DNA from: Angustibacter luteus
GTDB lineage: Bacteria; Actinomycetota; Actinomycetes; Actinomycetales; Angustibacteraceae
Assembly: GCF_039541115.1 (NCBI RefSeq)
Contig: NZ_BAABFP010000004.1
Span: 112,005 to 176,004, forward strand
DNA length: 64,000 nucleotides
Reading direction: 5' to 3'
In this document: one piece after another, positions 25,891 to 35,437 of the stretch
How positions within the stretch are numbered: the first letter of the stretch is position 1
Layout: every line of letters begins with the position of its first letter
Program-made: the position numbers and the translations under genes
The notes under the pieces: model-generated
Databases searched by the model: none
Seen by the model: the letters and a program-made list of their open reading frames with translations, nothing else
Told to the model about the DNA's origin: nothing

Positions 25891-25946
25891 AGATCAGAGA
25901 AGTGGGGCACCTGAGGTGACTCAGGTGCCCCACTTCTCTGGTTTCG
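25891..25946. repeat. 56-base hairpin element, copy 2
   Basis: This copy has the same AGATC flank, the same 20-base stem (25896-25915 with 25920-25939) and the same GGTTTCG tail as copy 1. Only the loop differs (GTGA instead of ACGA). It begins seven bases after the DUF559 stop and may terminate both that gene and the oppositely oriented E2 gene. Confidence 0.85.
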
Positions 25947-25965
25947 ACGCGGCGAGCGCGGGGGG

Positions 25966-27504
25966 CTAGGCCCAGACGAGGGCCTTCTCGGGGCGCTCGA
26001 GCACGGCCGCGACGTCCGCGATGAAGCGGCTGCCGAGGTCGCCATCCACCAACCGGTGGTCGAAGCTCAGCCCGAGCGTCGTCACCTGCCGGACGGCGAG
26101 CTTGCCCTTGTGCACCCACGGCCGCGGCGCGATCTGGCCGATGCACAGGATCGACGCCTCGCCGGGGTTCAGGATCGGCGTCCCGGTGTCCACGCCGAAC
26201 ACGCCGACGTTGGTGATCGACATGGTGCCGCCGGACATCTCGGCCGGCTGGGTCCGCCCGGCGCGCGCGGTCTCGGTCAGGTCGGCCAGCGCATCTGCGA
26301 GCTCACGCAGCGAGAGCAGGTGCGCGTCCTTGATGTTCGGCACCACCAGCCCCCGAGGAGTGGCCGCCGCGATGCCCAGGTTCACGTAGTGCTTGACCAC
26401 GATCTCCTGATTCGCCTCGTCCCAGGCGGCGTTGATCTGCGGGTTGCGCTTCGCCGCGATGAGCATCGCCTTCGCCACGATGAGCAGCGGCGAGACCTTG
26501 ACGTCGCGGAACTCGCGGTCCGCCCGCAGCCGCTCGACGAGCTTCATGGTGCGGGTCGCGTCGATCGTCACGAACTCCGTGACGTGCGGCGCGGTGAACG
26601 CCGAGCCCACCATGGCCTGCGCGGTCATCTTGCGGACGCCCTTGATCGGCACCCGCGTCTCGCGCTCACCCGGTGCGGGCGACATCGCCGCGGGAGCGAC
26701 GACGCCCGGCTCGGACGTCGCACCCTCGAGGTGCGCCTGCACGTCCTCGCGCGTGACGACCCCACCGGGACCGCTCGGGGTCACCGACGTCAGGTCGACG
26801 CCCATGTCCTTCGCGAGCTTGCGGACCGGCGGCTTGGCCAGCGCGCGGACGTGCGCGACGGGCTGCTCGTCGTGCCCGAGGTGACCAGGCAGGTCGGCGT
26901 GCGGCGCCCGGTGCGGCTCGACCGGGGGCAGCTCGGCCTCTTCGGCGAGCTCCTGCGACACCATCCGGCCGACCTCGAAGCCGCCGTGGCGGACGGGCTT
27001 GACGCCCTCCTCGCTGAAGGTGTCCACGTTGGCCTTGCGCGGACGGCGCTTGGCGGACGTCGTCCGAGGCCCGTAGCCGACGAGGACCGAGGTGCGCCCA
27101 CCCGGGGCCGGGCCGCCGATCAGGCCGGGCTCGATGGCGCCCTCCTCGGGTGCCTCGTCGACGTCGGTCGCGCCCTCGACGGCGCCCGGGGGCTCCGGCG
27201 ACCGGTGCGAACCGCCCGCGGACTCCGGCTCCGGCGTGCCGGGCCCAGCCGAACCCGTGGGGTCGACGTCCACCGAGATGATCGGCGTGCCGACGTCCAC
27301 GGTGGTGCCCTCGGCGACGAGCAGCTCGGCGACGACTCCCGCGAACGGGGTCGGCAGCTCGACCAGCGACTTCGCGGTCTCGATCTCGACCACGATGTCG
27401 TTGGTGCGCACGGTGTCGCCTGGCTTGACCTTCCAGGTGACGATCTCGGCCTCGGTCAGACCCTCTCCGACGTCGGGCAGGCGGAACTGCTTCAGATCAG
27501 GCAC
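25966..27504 (-). CDS. bkdC: 2-oxoacid dehydrogenase E2 (dihydrolipoyl acyltransferase)
   Basis: A 512-residue E2 subunit. It has a single lipoyl domain with lipoylated Lys45 (EIETAKSLVEL), a long Pro/Glu-rich linker containing VLVGYGPRTT, a peripheral subunit-binding domain (PPVRKLAKDMGVDLTSVTPS) and a catalytic domain with HRLVDGD near the C-terminus. It transfers acyl groups to CoA in a branched-chain 2-oxoacid dehydrogenase-type complex. The GTG has AAAGGAC seven to eight bases upstream. It follows the E1 beta gene by 15 bases. No E3 gene is present in this window. An assignment to pyruvate is possible but less likely given the separate E1 alpha/beta genes. Confidence 0.9.
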   Translation of the reverse strand: MPDLKQFRLPDVGEGLTEAEIVTWKVKPGDTVRTNDIVVEIETAKSLVELPTPFAGVVAELLVAEGTTVDVGTPIISVDVDPTGSAGPGTPEPESAGGSHRSPEPPGAVEGATDVDEAPEEGAIEPGLIGGPAPGGRTSVLVGYGPRTTSAKRRPRKANVDTFSEEGVKPVRHGGFEVGRMVSQELAEEAELPPVEPHRAPHADLPGHLGHDEQPVAHVRALAKPPVRKLAKDMGVDLTSVTPSGPGGVVTREDVQAHLEGATSEPGVVAPAAMSPAPGERETRVPIKGVRKMTAQAMVGSAFTAPHVTEFVTIDATRTMKLVERLRADREFRDVKVSPLLIVAKAMLIAAKRNPQINAAWDEANQEIVVKHYVNLGIAAATPRGLVVPNIKDAHLLSLRELADALADLTETARAGRTQPAEMSGGTMSITNVGVFGVDTGTPILNPGEASILCIGQIAPRPWVHKGKLAVRQVTTLGLSFDHRLVDGDLGSRFIADVAAVLERPEKALVWA

Positions 27505-27519
27505 GTGTCCGTCCTTTCC

Positions 27520-28503
27520 TCAGTACGCGAGCGAGCGGTCGACGGCGTCGAGCACCCGGTCGAGGTCCGGCAGGAACTCCTCCTCGAGCTTGCTCGGCGG
27601 GTACGGCAGGTTGTAGCCGCCGACCCGGAGCACGGGCGCCTCGAGGTGGTAGAAGCAGCGCTCGCTCAGCCGGGCCGCCACCTCGGCGCCCATGCCGAGG
27701 AACGTCGTCGCCTCGTGCACGACGACCAACCGGCCGGTCTTCTCGACCGATGCGGCGATCGTGTCGACGTCCAGCGGGGACAGCGACCGCAGGTCGACGA
27801 CCTCGATGCTGCGACCCTCCTCCGCGGCCGCTGTGGCGGCCTCGACGCAGGTCTTGACCATCGGCCCGTAGGCGGCCACGGTCACGTGCTCGCCCTCGCG
27901 GACGACCTTGGCCTGGTGCAGGGGGAACGCGCCCGCCAGCGTCGCGTCCTCGGGCAGGTCGGCCTTCTCCCAGTAGCGCCGCTTGGGCTCGTAGAAGATC
28001 ACCGGGTCGTCGCTGGCGATGGCCTGCTGGATCATGAAGTGCGCGTCGACGGGGTCGGCGCAGCAGACGACGCGCAGCCCCGCGGTGTGCGCGAAGTACG
28101 CCTCGTTCGACTCGCTGTGGTGCTCGACCGCGCCGATACCGCCACCGACCGGGATCCGGACGACGACGGGCAGCTTGATCTTGCCGAGCGAGCGCGCCCG
28201 CATCTTGGCCAGCTGGGACACGATCTGGTCGAAGGCAGGGTAGACGAAGCCGTCGAACTGGATCTCGCAGACCGGTCGGTAGCCGCGCAGGGCCATGCCG
28301 ATCGCCGTCCCGATGATGCCGGACTCGGCGAGCGGGGCGTCGATGACGCGGTCCTCGCCGAAGTCCTTCTGCAGGCCGTCGGTGACCCGGAAGACGCCAC
28401 CGAGCTTGCCGATGTCCTCACCCATGATGAGGACCTTCGGGTCTGCCTCCATGGCCGCGCGCAGGCCGGTGTTGATGCCCTTGGCCAGGCTGATCTGCGC
28501 CAT
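27520..28503 (-). CDS. bkdB: 2-oxoacid dehydrogenase E1 beta subunit
   Basis: A 327-residue transketolase-like beta subunit of an E1 heterotetramer. Typical segments are MGEDIGKLGGVFRVTDGLQ, DAPLAESGIIGTAIGMAL, and HHSESNEAYFAHTAGLRVV, with a C-terminal transketolase domain (VVDLRSLSPLDVDT). ATG 28503 lies one base after the E1 alpha stop, so translation is coupled and the longer frame is not needed. With E1 alpha it decarboxylates branched-chain 2-oxoacids using thiamine diphosphate. These acids come from valine, leucine and isoleucine, and the product acyl-CoAs also prime branched fatty acid synthesis. Confidence 0.92.
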   Translation of the reverse strand: MAQISLAKGINTGLRAAMEADPKVLIMGEDIGKLGGVFRVTDGLQKDFGEDRVIDAPLAESGIIGTAIGMALRGYRPVCEIQFDGFVYPAFDQIVSQLAKMRARSLGKIKLPVVVRIPVGGGIGAVEHHSESNEAYFAHTAGLRVVCCADPVDAHFMIQQAIASDDPVIFYEPKRRYWEKADLPEDATLAGAFPLHQAKVVREGEHVTVAAYGPMVKTCVEAATAAAEEGRSIEVVDLRSLSPLDVDTIAASVEKTGRLVVVHEATTFLGMGAEVAARLSERCFYHLEAPVLRVGGYNLPYPPSKLEEEFLPDLDRVLDAVDRSLAY

Positions 28504-28504
28504 C

Positions 28505-29668
28505 TCAGTGCCCTCCCTCGTGGCCGGCATCCGCGAAGGACTCCAGGTACTCGGCGAACTCGGCGCGCTCCTGCGCGACCAACGGGTGCTCGTCGACGTA
28601 GACGTGCTCGAACATGTCGAGGGGCTTGGGGTCGGGCAGGTCCAGGCAGCCCTGCCGCACGTGCGCGGCGAGCTCGTCGGACTCGGCGTCGAGGGCGTTG
28701 AAGAAGTCCTCGTCCGCCATGCCGTTCGCCACCAGGTGCGCGCGCAACCGGGAGATCGGGTCGCGCTCCTTCCACACCTCGACCTCGGCGGAGACGCGGT
28801 AGCGGGTCGGGTCGTCGGACGTCGTGTGCGCGCCCATCCGGTAGGTGAACGCCTCGACGAACGTCGGGCCGTTGCCGTTGCGCGCGTTGTCCAGCGCCGC
28901 CTTGGTCACCGCGTACACGGCGAGGACGTCGTTGCCGTCCACCCGCACGCCCGGGAAGCCGAAGCCCGCCGCACGCTTGTAGAGCGGGATGCGGGTCTGC
29001 CGCTCGCTGGGCTCGCTGATCGCCCACTGGTTGTTCTGGCAGAAGAACACGACCGGCGCGTTCTGCACCGCGGCGAAGACGAACGCCTCGTTGACGTCGC
29101 CCTGCGAGGTGGCGCCGTCGCCGAAGTAGGCGATGACGGCGGCGTCGCGGCCCGGCTCGCCGGTGCCCACCGCGTGGTCGCGCTGGATACCCATCGCGTA
29201 GCCGGTCGCGTGCAGCGTCTGCGCGCCGATCACGATCGTGTAGAGGTGGAAGTTCTTCTCGTTCGGGTCCCAGCCGCCGTGGTTCACGCCCCGGAACAGG
29301 CCGAGCAGGTTCAGCGGGTCGACCCCGCGGCACCAGGCGACGCCGTGCTCCCGGTAGGTCGGGAACGCGTAGTCCTGCGGCGCCATGGCCCGACCGGAGC
29401 CGACCTGGGCGGCCTCTTGGCCGAGCAGGCTGGCCCAGATGCCCAGCTCACCCTGGCGCTGCAGCGCGGTCGCCTCGGCGTCGACGCGGCGCACGAGCAC
29501 CAGGTCGCGGTAGAGCGCGCGCAGGTCCTCGGGCTGCAGGTCAGCCACGTAGTGCGAGTACTCGGGATGCTCGACGCGCTCACCGGCGGGGGTGAGCAGC
29601 TGGACGAGATCGGGGCCGCCGTCGATGGTGCTGACGCCGACCTCGCTCCCGACGACGCTGTCGGTCAC
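28505..29668 (-). CDS. bkdA: 2-oxoacid dehydrogenase E1 alpha subunit
   Basis: A 387-residue thiamine diphosphate-binding alpha subunit. The cofactor motif runs from GDGATSQGDVNEAF to NNQWAIS, and the phosphorylation-loop-like segment is YRMGAHTTSDDPTRYR. GTG 29668 is placed by AAGGAG six bases upstream; the frame continues upstream without a comparable site. It is the first gene of the E1 alpha-E1 beta-E2 operon. The 260 bases before it hold the promoter region, but I could not fix a convincing -10/-35 pair. The family distinguishes branched-chain from pyruvate specificity only weakly, so the bkd naming is a best guess. Confidence 0.9.
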   Translation of the reverse strand: MTDSVVGSEVGVSTIDGGPDLVQLLTPAGERVEHPEYSHYVADLQPEDLRALYRDLVLVRRVDAEATALQRQGELGIWASLLGQEAAQVGSGRAMAPQDYAFPTYREHGVAWCRGVDPLNLLGLFRGVNHGGWDPNEKNFHLYTIVIGAQTLHATGYAMGIQRDHAVGTGEPGRDAAVIAYFGDGATSQGDVNEAFVFAAVQNAPVVFFCQNNQWAISEPSERQTRIPLYKRAAGFGFPGVRVDGNDVLAVYAVTKAALDNARNGNGPTFVEAFTYRMGAHTTSDDPTRYRVSAEVEVWKERDPISRLRAHLVANGMADEDFFNALDAESDELAAHVRQGCLDLPDPKPLDMFEHVYVDEHPLVAQERAEFAEYLESFADAGHEGGH

Positions 29669-29928
29669 GTGGTTCTCCTTCGTCGACCCCGCGCGAGGGT
29701 GACCCGTCGCGGGAACTGACCAGTGGTGCCGCCGCACGGCCGGAGGATGGCCCGGACGGACGTCGGTGCAGCAGTGACCGCTGTGGCGCGGGTCACGGCC
29801 GTTCAAGGAGACAACGTACCTGCCCGGATGCGTCCCGAGCGAACGGGCCGGACGCCGAAGGGGTGACGCGCGCGGATCGTCGCCGTCTCAGCAGGCGGAC
29901 CGATCGGGGCCAGCGTGGGGAGGATCGG

Positions 29929-31377
29929 TCAGGCGCGGTGGCGGCCGCGGGGACGGTGCGTTCCCGGGGTCGTCTCGTCGGCCGGTGCGGCCTCGTCGTC
30001 GTCACCCTCGCCGCCGTGACTGCGGCGTCCGGCCTGCTGCCCGGCAGAGCCGGAGACGTTGGCGGGCTGCTGCGGGGCGTGCCCGTCGCGCTTGCTGTCG
30101 CCGGACGGCGCGTCCGGGCCCTGCTCGGGCGAGGTGCTGGCGCCGTCACCGGCGGGCGGTGCCGCGGGCGCCGTCGTCGGCTCGGCAGAGGGGGCGACCG
30201 AAGCGGACGCCGTCGGCTCGCTCGTCGGGGTCGCGCTGGGCGTCTCGACGGGGTCCTTGGTGGGCGCGCTGGGCGACTCGGTGGGGGTGTCGGACGGCGT
30301 GCTCGGCGGCGTCGTCGGCTCGGTCGTCGGCGATGTCGGCTCGGTGGTCGGCGTCGTGGGGTCGGTCGTGGGGGTCGTGGTCACCGGGGGGTCGGTCGGC
30401 GTCGGGGTGGACGCCGGGTCCGCGATGGTGTCGGTGACCGCGGTGACCACGGTCTCGGTCGACACGTCTGCCACGCCGGCGCTGGCGCCGGCGGTGGCCA
30501 CCTGAACGAGCTGCTCGAGCGCACCGGTCCCGGTGGCGACGTCCGGAGCCTGGGTGGTGACGACGTCCGTCACGACCTGCGCGACGGAGTCGTTCAGCGC
30601 TGCGGGGAGGGTCGCCTGGAACGTGAGCTTCGCGGTCTGGTTGATCCACCACTGCGGGGCGCCGTCGTTGGACGCCAGCAGAGCGGCGGAGTACGCCGCG
30701 TTGGCCGCGCTGGTCATGGCGGCCTCGACGGGCGCCTTCAGAGACGTGTCGAGGACGGCCGTCGCCTTGTTGACCTGGTCGCGCAGCTCGTGGTCGCGGC
30801 CCGCCACGTACATCAGCGCCGACTTGACCTTCTTGTTCACGACCTTGGTCGCGTCGTCCACCTGGTCCGCGCTGAACTTCACCGAGAACGCCGGCGTCGA
30901 CGGGGTCGGGTGCGGGGGGCGGGGGCGCGGGGGCTTGGGCTTCGAGTGGCTGGCGGTGTGCGTGGGGGCCGGGCTCGAGGTGTGCGTCGGCTTCGACGAC
31001 GAGCCCGACGAACCGGACGTCGACACCGCGGGCGTGGTGGGCGGGTAGTTGGTCAGCGGCTGGAGGTCCACCGCCGGGATCCCGGGCCCACCCAGGCCAC
31101 CGGACCCACCGAAGGCTCCGGCAGCGGCGCCGCCGGTCAACGATCCCGCACCCAGGCTCGGCTGCGGCACCTCGATCGCGCGGACGACGCCAGGACCGTC
31201 GAACCCGTCCTGGCCATCGGACGCGCCGAACGTGATGGCGTTCTGGCTGAACCCCAGGGCGGCTGCCCCGACCAACGCGATCGACGTCACCGCGGCGAGC
31301 GCGGCGGCGGAGCCGTTGGAGCGGACGCGGAGGACATGGCTCGCGCGAGTGCGCGGCAGCGTCTTCGCTGCTCCCAT
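29929..31377 (-). CDS. Membrane-anchored Pro/Ser/Thr-rich protein, unknown function
   Basis: A 482-residue protein I do not recognise. A basic N-terminus is followed by one hydrophobic helix (AALAAVTSIALVGAAALGF), suggesting a signal anchor. A Gly-rich patch and a proline/histidine/serine linker follow (about 110-160). A folded-looking central domain (about 165-310) begins SVKFSADQVDDATKVV. A low-complexity Thr/Pro/Ser tail (about 315-430, PTTDPTTPTTEPTSPTTEPT) and a charged C-terminus complete it. The tail looks like an extended cell-wall spanner. A TAGCGT hexamer at 31442-31447 (minus strand) could be its -10, giving a leader of about 60 bases. Confidence 0.65.
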   Translation of the reverse strand: MGAAKTLPRTRASHVLRVRSNGSAAALAAVTSIALVGAAALGFSQNAITFGASDGQDGFDGPGVVRAIEVPQPSLGAGSLTGGAAAGAFGGSGGLGGPGIPAVDLQPLTNYPPTTPAVSTSGSSGSSSKPTHTSSPAPTHTASHSKPKPPRPRPPHPTPSTPAFSVKFSADQVDDATKVVNKKVKSALMYVAGRDHELRDQVNKATAVLDTSLKAPVEAAMTSAANAAYSAALLASNDGAPQWWINQTAKLTFQATLPAALNDSVAQVVTDVVTTQAPDVATGTGALEQLVQVATAGASAGVADVSTETVVTAVTDTIADPASTPTPTDPPVTTTPTTDPTTPTTEPTSPTTEPTTPPSTPSDTPTESPSAPTKDPVETPSATPTSEPTASASVAPSAEPTTAPAAPPAGDGASTSPEQGPDAPSGDSKRDGHAPQQPANVSGSAGQQAGRRSHGGEGDDDEAAPADETTPGTHRPRGRHRA

Positions 31378-31637
31378 GAAATCGCCCCCGGTGGCGTCTA
31401 GGAGGGCGGCTGTCCAGCCGACCCCTTTCCTGAATGACCGTACGCTACTGCTCGAACGCTGTCAGTGATTCCTGAGAACCAGACTAGATGCTCCAGGGGC
31501 TGTCGCCTATGCCCCATACGGACTAGCCATCTCATGGCCCGACAGCACTACTTCGGCAGGTCCAGCCGGAACCTTGAGCCCGACTTCAGGTAGTTCTGGA
31601 CGGAGCGTCCCACCGGCTGGCGGCGGGTGCGCGGGAT

Positions 31638-32726
31638 TCAGCCCCGAACGCGCCAGGCCGCGGCCACCTCGAGCAGGCGGTCGTTCGCGGCGGTCTCCCC
31701 GATGGTGACGCGCACGCCGTCCGCCGCGTACGGCCGGACGACGAGCCCGGCCTCGCCACAGGCGGCCGCGAACGCCGGGGTGTCCTCGCCCAGCGGGAAC
31801 CAGACGAAGTTCGCCTGGGTGGCCGGCAGCTGCCACCCCTGACCGGCCAGGGCGGTGACCACTCGCTCACGCTCGATCACCAGCGCCTGAACGCGCTCGG
31901 CCAGCTCCGCGGACGCGGCGAGCGAGGCCACCGCCGCGTCCTGCGCGATCCCGGAGACGCCGAAGGGGACGGCGGTCTTGCGCAGGGCGGCGGCCACCGG
32001 CGGGTGCGCCACGGCGAACCCGACCCGCAGCCCGGCCAGGCCGTACGCCTTGGAGAAGGTGCGCAGCACCGCCACGTTGGGTCGCTCGCGCAGCAGGGCG
32101 AGGGCGTCGGGAGCCTGCGGGTCCTGGACGAACTCGACGTACGCCTCGTCGATGACGACGAGCACGTCCCGCGGTACCTGGTCCAGGAAGTCGACGAGCT
32201 CGGCCGTGTGCACGACGGGCCCGGTCGGGTTGTTGGGGGTGCAGACCAGGACGAGTCGGGTCCGGTCGGTCACCGCCGCGGCCATCGCGGGCAGGTCGTG
32301 CCGGGCGTCCGCGGTGAGCGGGACGGCCACCGGCACGGCGCCGGCGGCGTGCGCCACGATCGGGTAGGCCTCGAAGGACCGCCACGCGAAGACGACCTCG
32401 TCGCCCTCGCCGCAGGTCGCCGCCACGATCTGGCCGAGCACTCCCACGCTCCCGGTGCCGGTCGCGACGTACTCCGCGGGGACGCCGAGGTGGTCCGCGA
32501 TGGCCTGGACCAGCCCGGTGGCGAACATGTCCGGGTACCGGTTCATCGAGGCCGCGGTCTGCTCGACGACAGCCTGCACGGCCGGGAGCGGGGGGTAGGG
32601 GTTCTCGTTCGACGAGAGCTTGTACGTCGTCTGGCCGGCCTCCGGCTGCGCCGGCTTGCCGGGCACGTACGCGGGAATGGCCTCGAGGGTGCGCCGCAGC
32701 CGCACCTGGACGTCGTCGTCGGTCAT
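31638..32726 (-). CDS. Histidinol-phosphate/aromatic aminotransferase
   Basis: A 362-residue class I/II PLP aminotransferase of the HisC/Pat group. PLP lysine is Lys226 in [19 protein letters not shown] and [10 protein letters not shown] are the aspartate and asparagine motifs, and [13 protein letters not shown] is the N-terminal substrate motif. As it stands apart from his genes and has a Pat-like N-terminus, aromatic amino acid transamination is as likely as histidine synthesis. A TAGGGT hexamer at 32734-32739 lies seven bases before the ATG, so the mRNA is probably leaderless. The 260-base gap after it holds only the promoter region of the next gene and a small GGCTG/CAGCC stem. Confidence 0.88.
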   Translation of the reverse strand: MTDDDVQVRLRRTLEAIPAYVPGKPAQPEAGQTTYKLSSNENPYPPLPAVQAVVEQTAASMNRYPDMFATGLVQAIADHLGVPAEYVATGTGSVGVLGQIVAATCGEGDEVVFAWRSFEAYPIVAHAAGAVPVAVPLTADARHDLPAMAAAVTDRTRLVLVCTPNNPTGPVVHTAELVDFLDQVPRDVLVVIDEAYVEFVQDPQAPDALALLRERPNVAVLRTFSKAYGLAGLRVGFAVAHPPVAAALRKTAVPFGVSGIAQDAAVASLAASAELAERVQALVIERERVVTALAGQGWQLPATQANFVWFPLGEDTPAFAAACGEAGLVVRPYAADGVRVTIGETAANDRLLEVAAAWRVRG

Positions 32727-32733
32727 GTTTCAA

Positions 32734-32739
32734 ACCCTA
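32734..32739 (-). promoter_or_regulatory. Putative -10 element for the aminotransferase gene
   Basis: TAGGGT (minus strand) is followed by seven bases and the ATG at 32726, the leaderless layout common in this window. Confidence 0.5.
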
Positions 32740-32930
32740 GAGCAGGACCGAACGTAGTTGATTGGTAGCAGTGCGTAACGATCATGAGGATTGACCAACT
32801 TTTATCCGGTTTCAACCTTCCGTGTCGTCCGACTCGCCCCTACGTTGGCGCAGGTCGCCCCCGGTTCCCGCTGCAACGAACCGTGGGCGTGCTCGATCCC
32901 GTCAACGCACCATCGAATGGAGACCATCTC

Positions 32931-35351
32931 GTGCGAAAGGTCACCGCGGGGGTCGTGAGCCTCGTGCTCGCGTCCGGCGCGGGCGTAGCCATCGGCCTCG
33001 CCCCCGCCTCAGCCGCACCACCCGTGAATGGAGCACCGTCGAAGGCCAAGAGCCCGACCGCGGTCTCCGACGAGCTGAGCAACCCACAGGAGTCGAAGCG
33101 TCGCGATCTGCGCGAGGCTGCCCTCAACGACGTGCTCGCCGGCAAGGCGAAGCCGATCACGAAGAACGGCAGCACCTACGTCAAGGTCGGTAAGGAGGCG
33201 ACGTCCCGCAAGAAGGGGCAGAAGGTCGCCGCCAAGACCAAGGACCAGTACGTCGAGCTGGCCCGCGAGAAGTCCGACAAGATCTTCGTGATCCTGGCGG
33301 AGTTCGGCAACGAGCGGGGCACCGACATCGACCCGCGCTACGGCGACGTCGACACCGACCCGACCACCGCCGGGCCGACCACGTTCGAGGGCCCCCTGCA
33401 CAACGCCATCCCCGAGCCGAACCGCGCTCAGGACAACTCGACCGTCTGGCAGGCCGACTACAACAAGCAGCACTACCAGGACCTCTACTTCGGCAAGGGC
33501 GAGAACTCCGTCGCGTCCTACTACAAGAAGCAGTCGTCCGGCCGGTACACCGTGAGCGGTGAGGTCACCGACTGGGTCAAGGTCAAGTACAACGAGGCCC
33601 GCTACGGCCGCAGCAACGGCTTCCCCTGCGCGGGCATCGTCTGCGCCAACACCTGGGACCTCGTCCGCGACGCGGTGAACCAGTGGGTCGTCGACCAGAA
33701 GGCCGCCGGTCGCACCACCGCGCAGATCAAGGCCGACCTGGCCTCCTACGACCAGTGGGACCGGTACGACTACGACGGTGACGGCAACTTCAACGAGCCG
33801 GACGGCTACCTCGACCACTTCCAGATCGTGCACGCCGGCGGCGACCAGGCCGACGGTGACCCGCAGCAGGGTGAGGACGCCATCTGGAGCCACCGCTGGG
33901 CGGTCCAGACCGGCGCCGGATCGGCCGGCCCCTCGGGCAACCTCCGGGGCGGCGCGCAGATCGGTGACACCGGCCTGTGGGTCGGCGACTACACCATCCA
34001 GCCCGAGAACGGCGGGCTCAGCGTGTTCACGCACGAGTTCGGCCACGACCTCGGCCTGCCGGACCACTACGACACCAACGGTGGCGACAACGGCGTCGAG
34101 TACTGGAACCTGATGGCGCAGAGCCGGCTGAACGCGCCCGGCGAGGCGCTGGGGACCCGACCGGGCGACCTGTCCGCGTGGGACAAGCTCCAGCTCGGCT
34201 GGCTGGACTACGAGATCGTGCCCGCCGGGACGAAGCGAACGCTGGACCTCGGCCCGCACGAGTACAACTCCAAGAAGGCCCAGGCCGTCGTCGTCCCGCT
34301 GCCCGCCAAGAAGATCACCACGGATCTCGGCGCCCCGGCGTCGGGCACCCAGCAGTGGTTCAGCGGTCAGGGTGACGACCTGAACACCACGCTGGCCCGC
34401 ACGGTGACCCTCGCCGCCGGCACGTCGACGCTGTCGGCGAAGGCCCGGTGGAACATCGAGGACTGCGGTCCGGACCAGTGCGACTACGCGTTCGTCGAGG
34501 TCAACGACGGCAGCGGCTGGGTATCGGTGAAGACCTCGGCCAGCGAGGCCGACGACCCGGGCGACGTCAGCAACGGCATCGACGGCGTGCAGGCCACCTA
34601 CGCGCCGCTGACCGCCGACCTGTCGGCGTACGCGGGCAAGACCGTGCAGGTGCGCTACCGGTACACCTCGGACGGCGCGCAGCAGGGGCAGCCCGACGCT
34701 GACCTCGGCTGGAGTGGACTGTTCCTGGACGACATCACGCTCACCTCGGGTGGCGCGACGGTGTTCACGGACGGCGCCGAGACCCTCGACCCGGCGTGGA
34801 CCGCCGCGGGCTTCTCCCGCGTCGGTGCGAGCGTCACGAACTCGTTCGCGAACTACTACATCGCGTCGAACCGCTCGTACGTCTCGTACGACCGCTGGCT
34901 GGAGTCGGGCCCGTACAACTTCGGGTTCGCCAACACCAAGCCGGACTTCGTGGAGCACTTCAAGTACCAGCAGGGCCTCTTGGTCAACTACTGGGACACC
35001 TCGCAGTCCGACAACAACACCAGCCAGCACAACGGTGAGGGCCTGGTCCTGCCGATCGACGCCCACCCGGCGCCGATCTACCGGATCGACGGTCTGCCGT
35101 GGCGCTCGCGGGTGCAGGTGTACGACGCACCCTTCTCGCTGCAGAAGGCCGACTCGTTCACTCTGCACATCAACGGCCAGGCCAGCTACATCCGTGGCCA
35201 GAACGCCGTGCCGACCTTCGACGACCGCAAGTCGTACTGGAGCTCGGTGATCCCGCAGACCGGCGTCAAGGTGCCGAACGCGGGCGTGAAGATCCAGGTG
35301 ACCAAGCAGGACGGCACCTCGATGAAGATCAAGATCAGCTCGACCAAGTGA
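32931..35351 (+). CDS. Immune inhibitor A-type M6 metalloprotease, secreted
   Basis: An 806-residue exported peptidase of family M6. A Sec signal peptide (VRKVTAGVVSLVLASGAG, cleavage near PASAAPP) is followed by a propeptide-like Lys-rich segment. The catalytic zinc site HEFGHDLGLPDHYD has His368, Glu369 and His372, with a Met-turn WNLMAQS. C-terminal beta domains (from about 460) include a jelly-roll-like region typical of InhA. Relatives degrade host or environmental proteins. GTG 32931 has GGAG eight bases upstream and the signal peptide begins there. The AT-rich 32791-32820 stretch contains TTGACC and may hold its promoter. A strong hairpin follows. Confidence 0.92.
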   Translation: MRKVTAGVVSLVLASGAGVAIGLAPASAAPPVNGAPSKAKSPTAVSDELSNPQESKRRDLREAALNDVLAGKAKPITKNGSTYVKVGKEATSRKKGQKVAAKTKDQYVELAREKSDKIFVILAEFGNERGTDIDPRYGDVDTDPTTAGPTTFEGPLHNAIPEPNRAQDNSTVWQADYNKQHYQDLYFGKGENSVASYYKKQSSGRYTVSGEVTDWVKVKYNEARYGRSNGFPCAGIVCANTWDLVRDAVNQWVVDQKAAGRTTAQIKADLASYDQWDRYDYDGDGNFNEPDGYLDHFQIVHAGGDQADGDPQQGEDAIWSHRWAVQTGAGSAGPSGNLRGGAQIGDTGLWVGDYTIQPENGGLSVFTHEFGHDLGLPDHYDTNGGDNGVEYWNLMAQSRLNAPGEALGTRPGDLSAWDKLQLGWLDYEIVPAGTKRTLDLGPHEYNSKKAQAVVVPLPAKKITTDLGAPASGTQQWFSGQGDDLNTTLARTVTLAAGTSTLSAKARWNIEDCGPDQCDYAFVEVNDGSGWVSVKTSASEADDPGDVSNGIDGVQATYAPLTADLSAYAGKTVQVRYRYTSDGAQQGQPDADLGWSGLFLDDITLTSGGATVFTDGAETLDPAWTAAGFSRVGASVTNSFANYYIASNRSYVSYDRWLESGPYNFGFANTKPDFVEHFKYQQGLLVNYWDTSQSDNNTSQHNGEGLVLPIDAHPAPIYRIDGLPWRSRVQVYDAPFSLQKADSFTLHINGQASYIRGQNAVPTFDDRKSYWSSVIPQTGVKVPNAGVKIQVTKQDGTSMKIKISSTK

Positions 35352-35380
35352 CGCACGCCGTCACGAGCTGAGCTCGCCGC

Positions 35381-35414
35381 GACGGGCCGGGAGGTGGTCA
35401 CCTCCCGGCCCGTC
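35381..35414. terminator. Hairpin terminator after the M6 protease gene
   Basis: GACGGGCCGGGAGGTG (35381-35396) pairs perfectly with CACCTCCCGGCCCGTC (35399-35414), giving a 16-base-pair stem with a minimal loop. GTCGTTT follows. It lies 30 bases after the protease stop. Confidence 0.85.
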
Positions 35415-35437
35415 GTCGTTTCTGCCAGGATGCGCTG

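Noticed and set aside
26056-28701. An 881-codon plus-strand frame across the 2-oxoacid dehydrogenase genes
   Set aside because: It is antisense to E2 and E1 beta, rich in Arg/Asp/His/Val/Leu with no motif, a typical high-GC shadow.
32765-32779. A possible third GTTAC-N6-GTAAC operator near the aminotransferase/protease junction
   Set aside because: The sequence gives GTAGC and GTAAC in direct rather than inverted relation and with different spacing.
33009-35168. A 719-codon minus-strand frame inside the M6 protease gene
   Set aside because: Antisense shadow; the plus strand has a signal peptide and HExxH motif.
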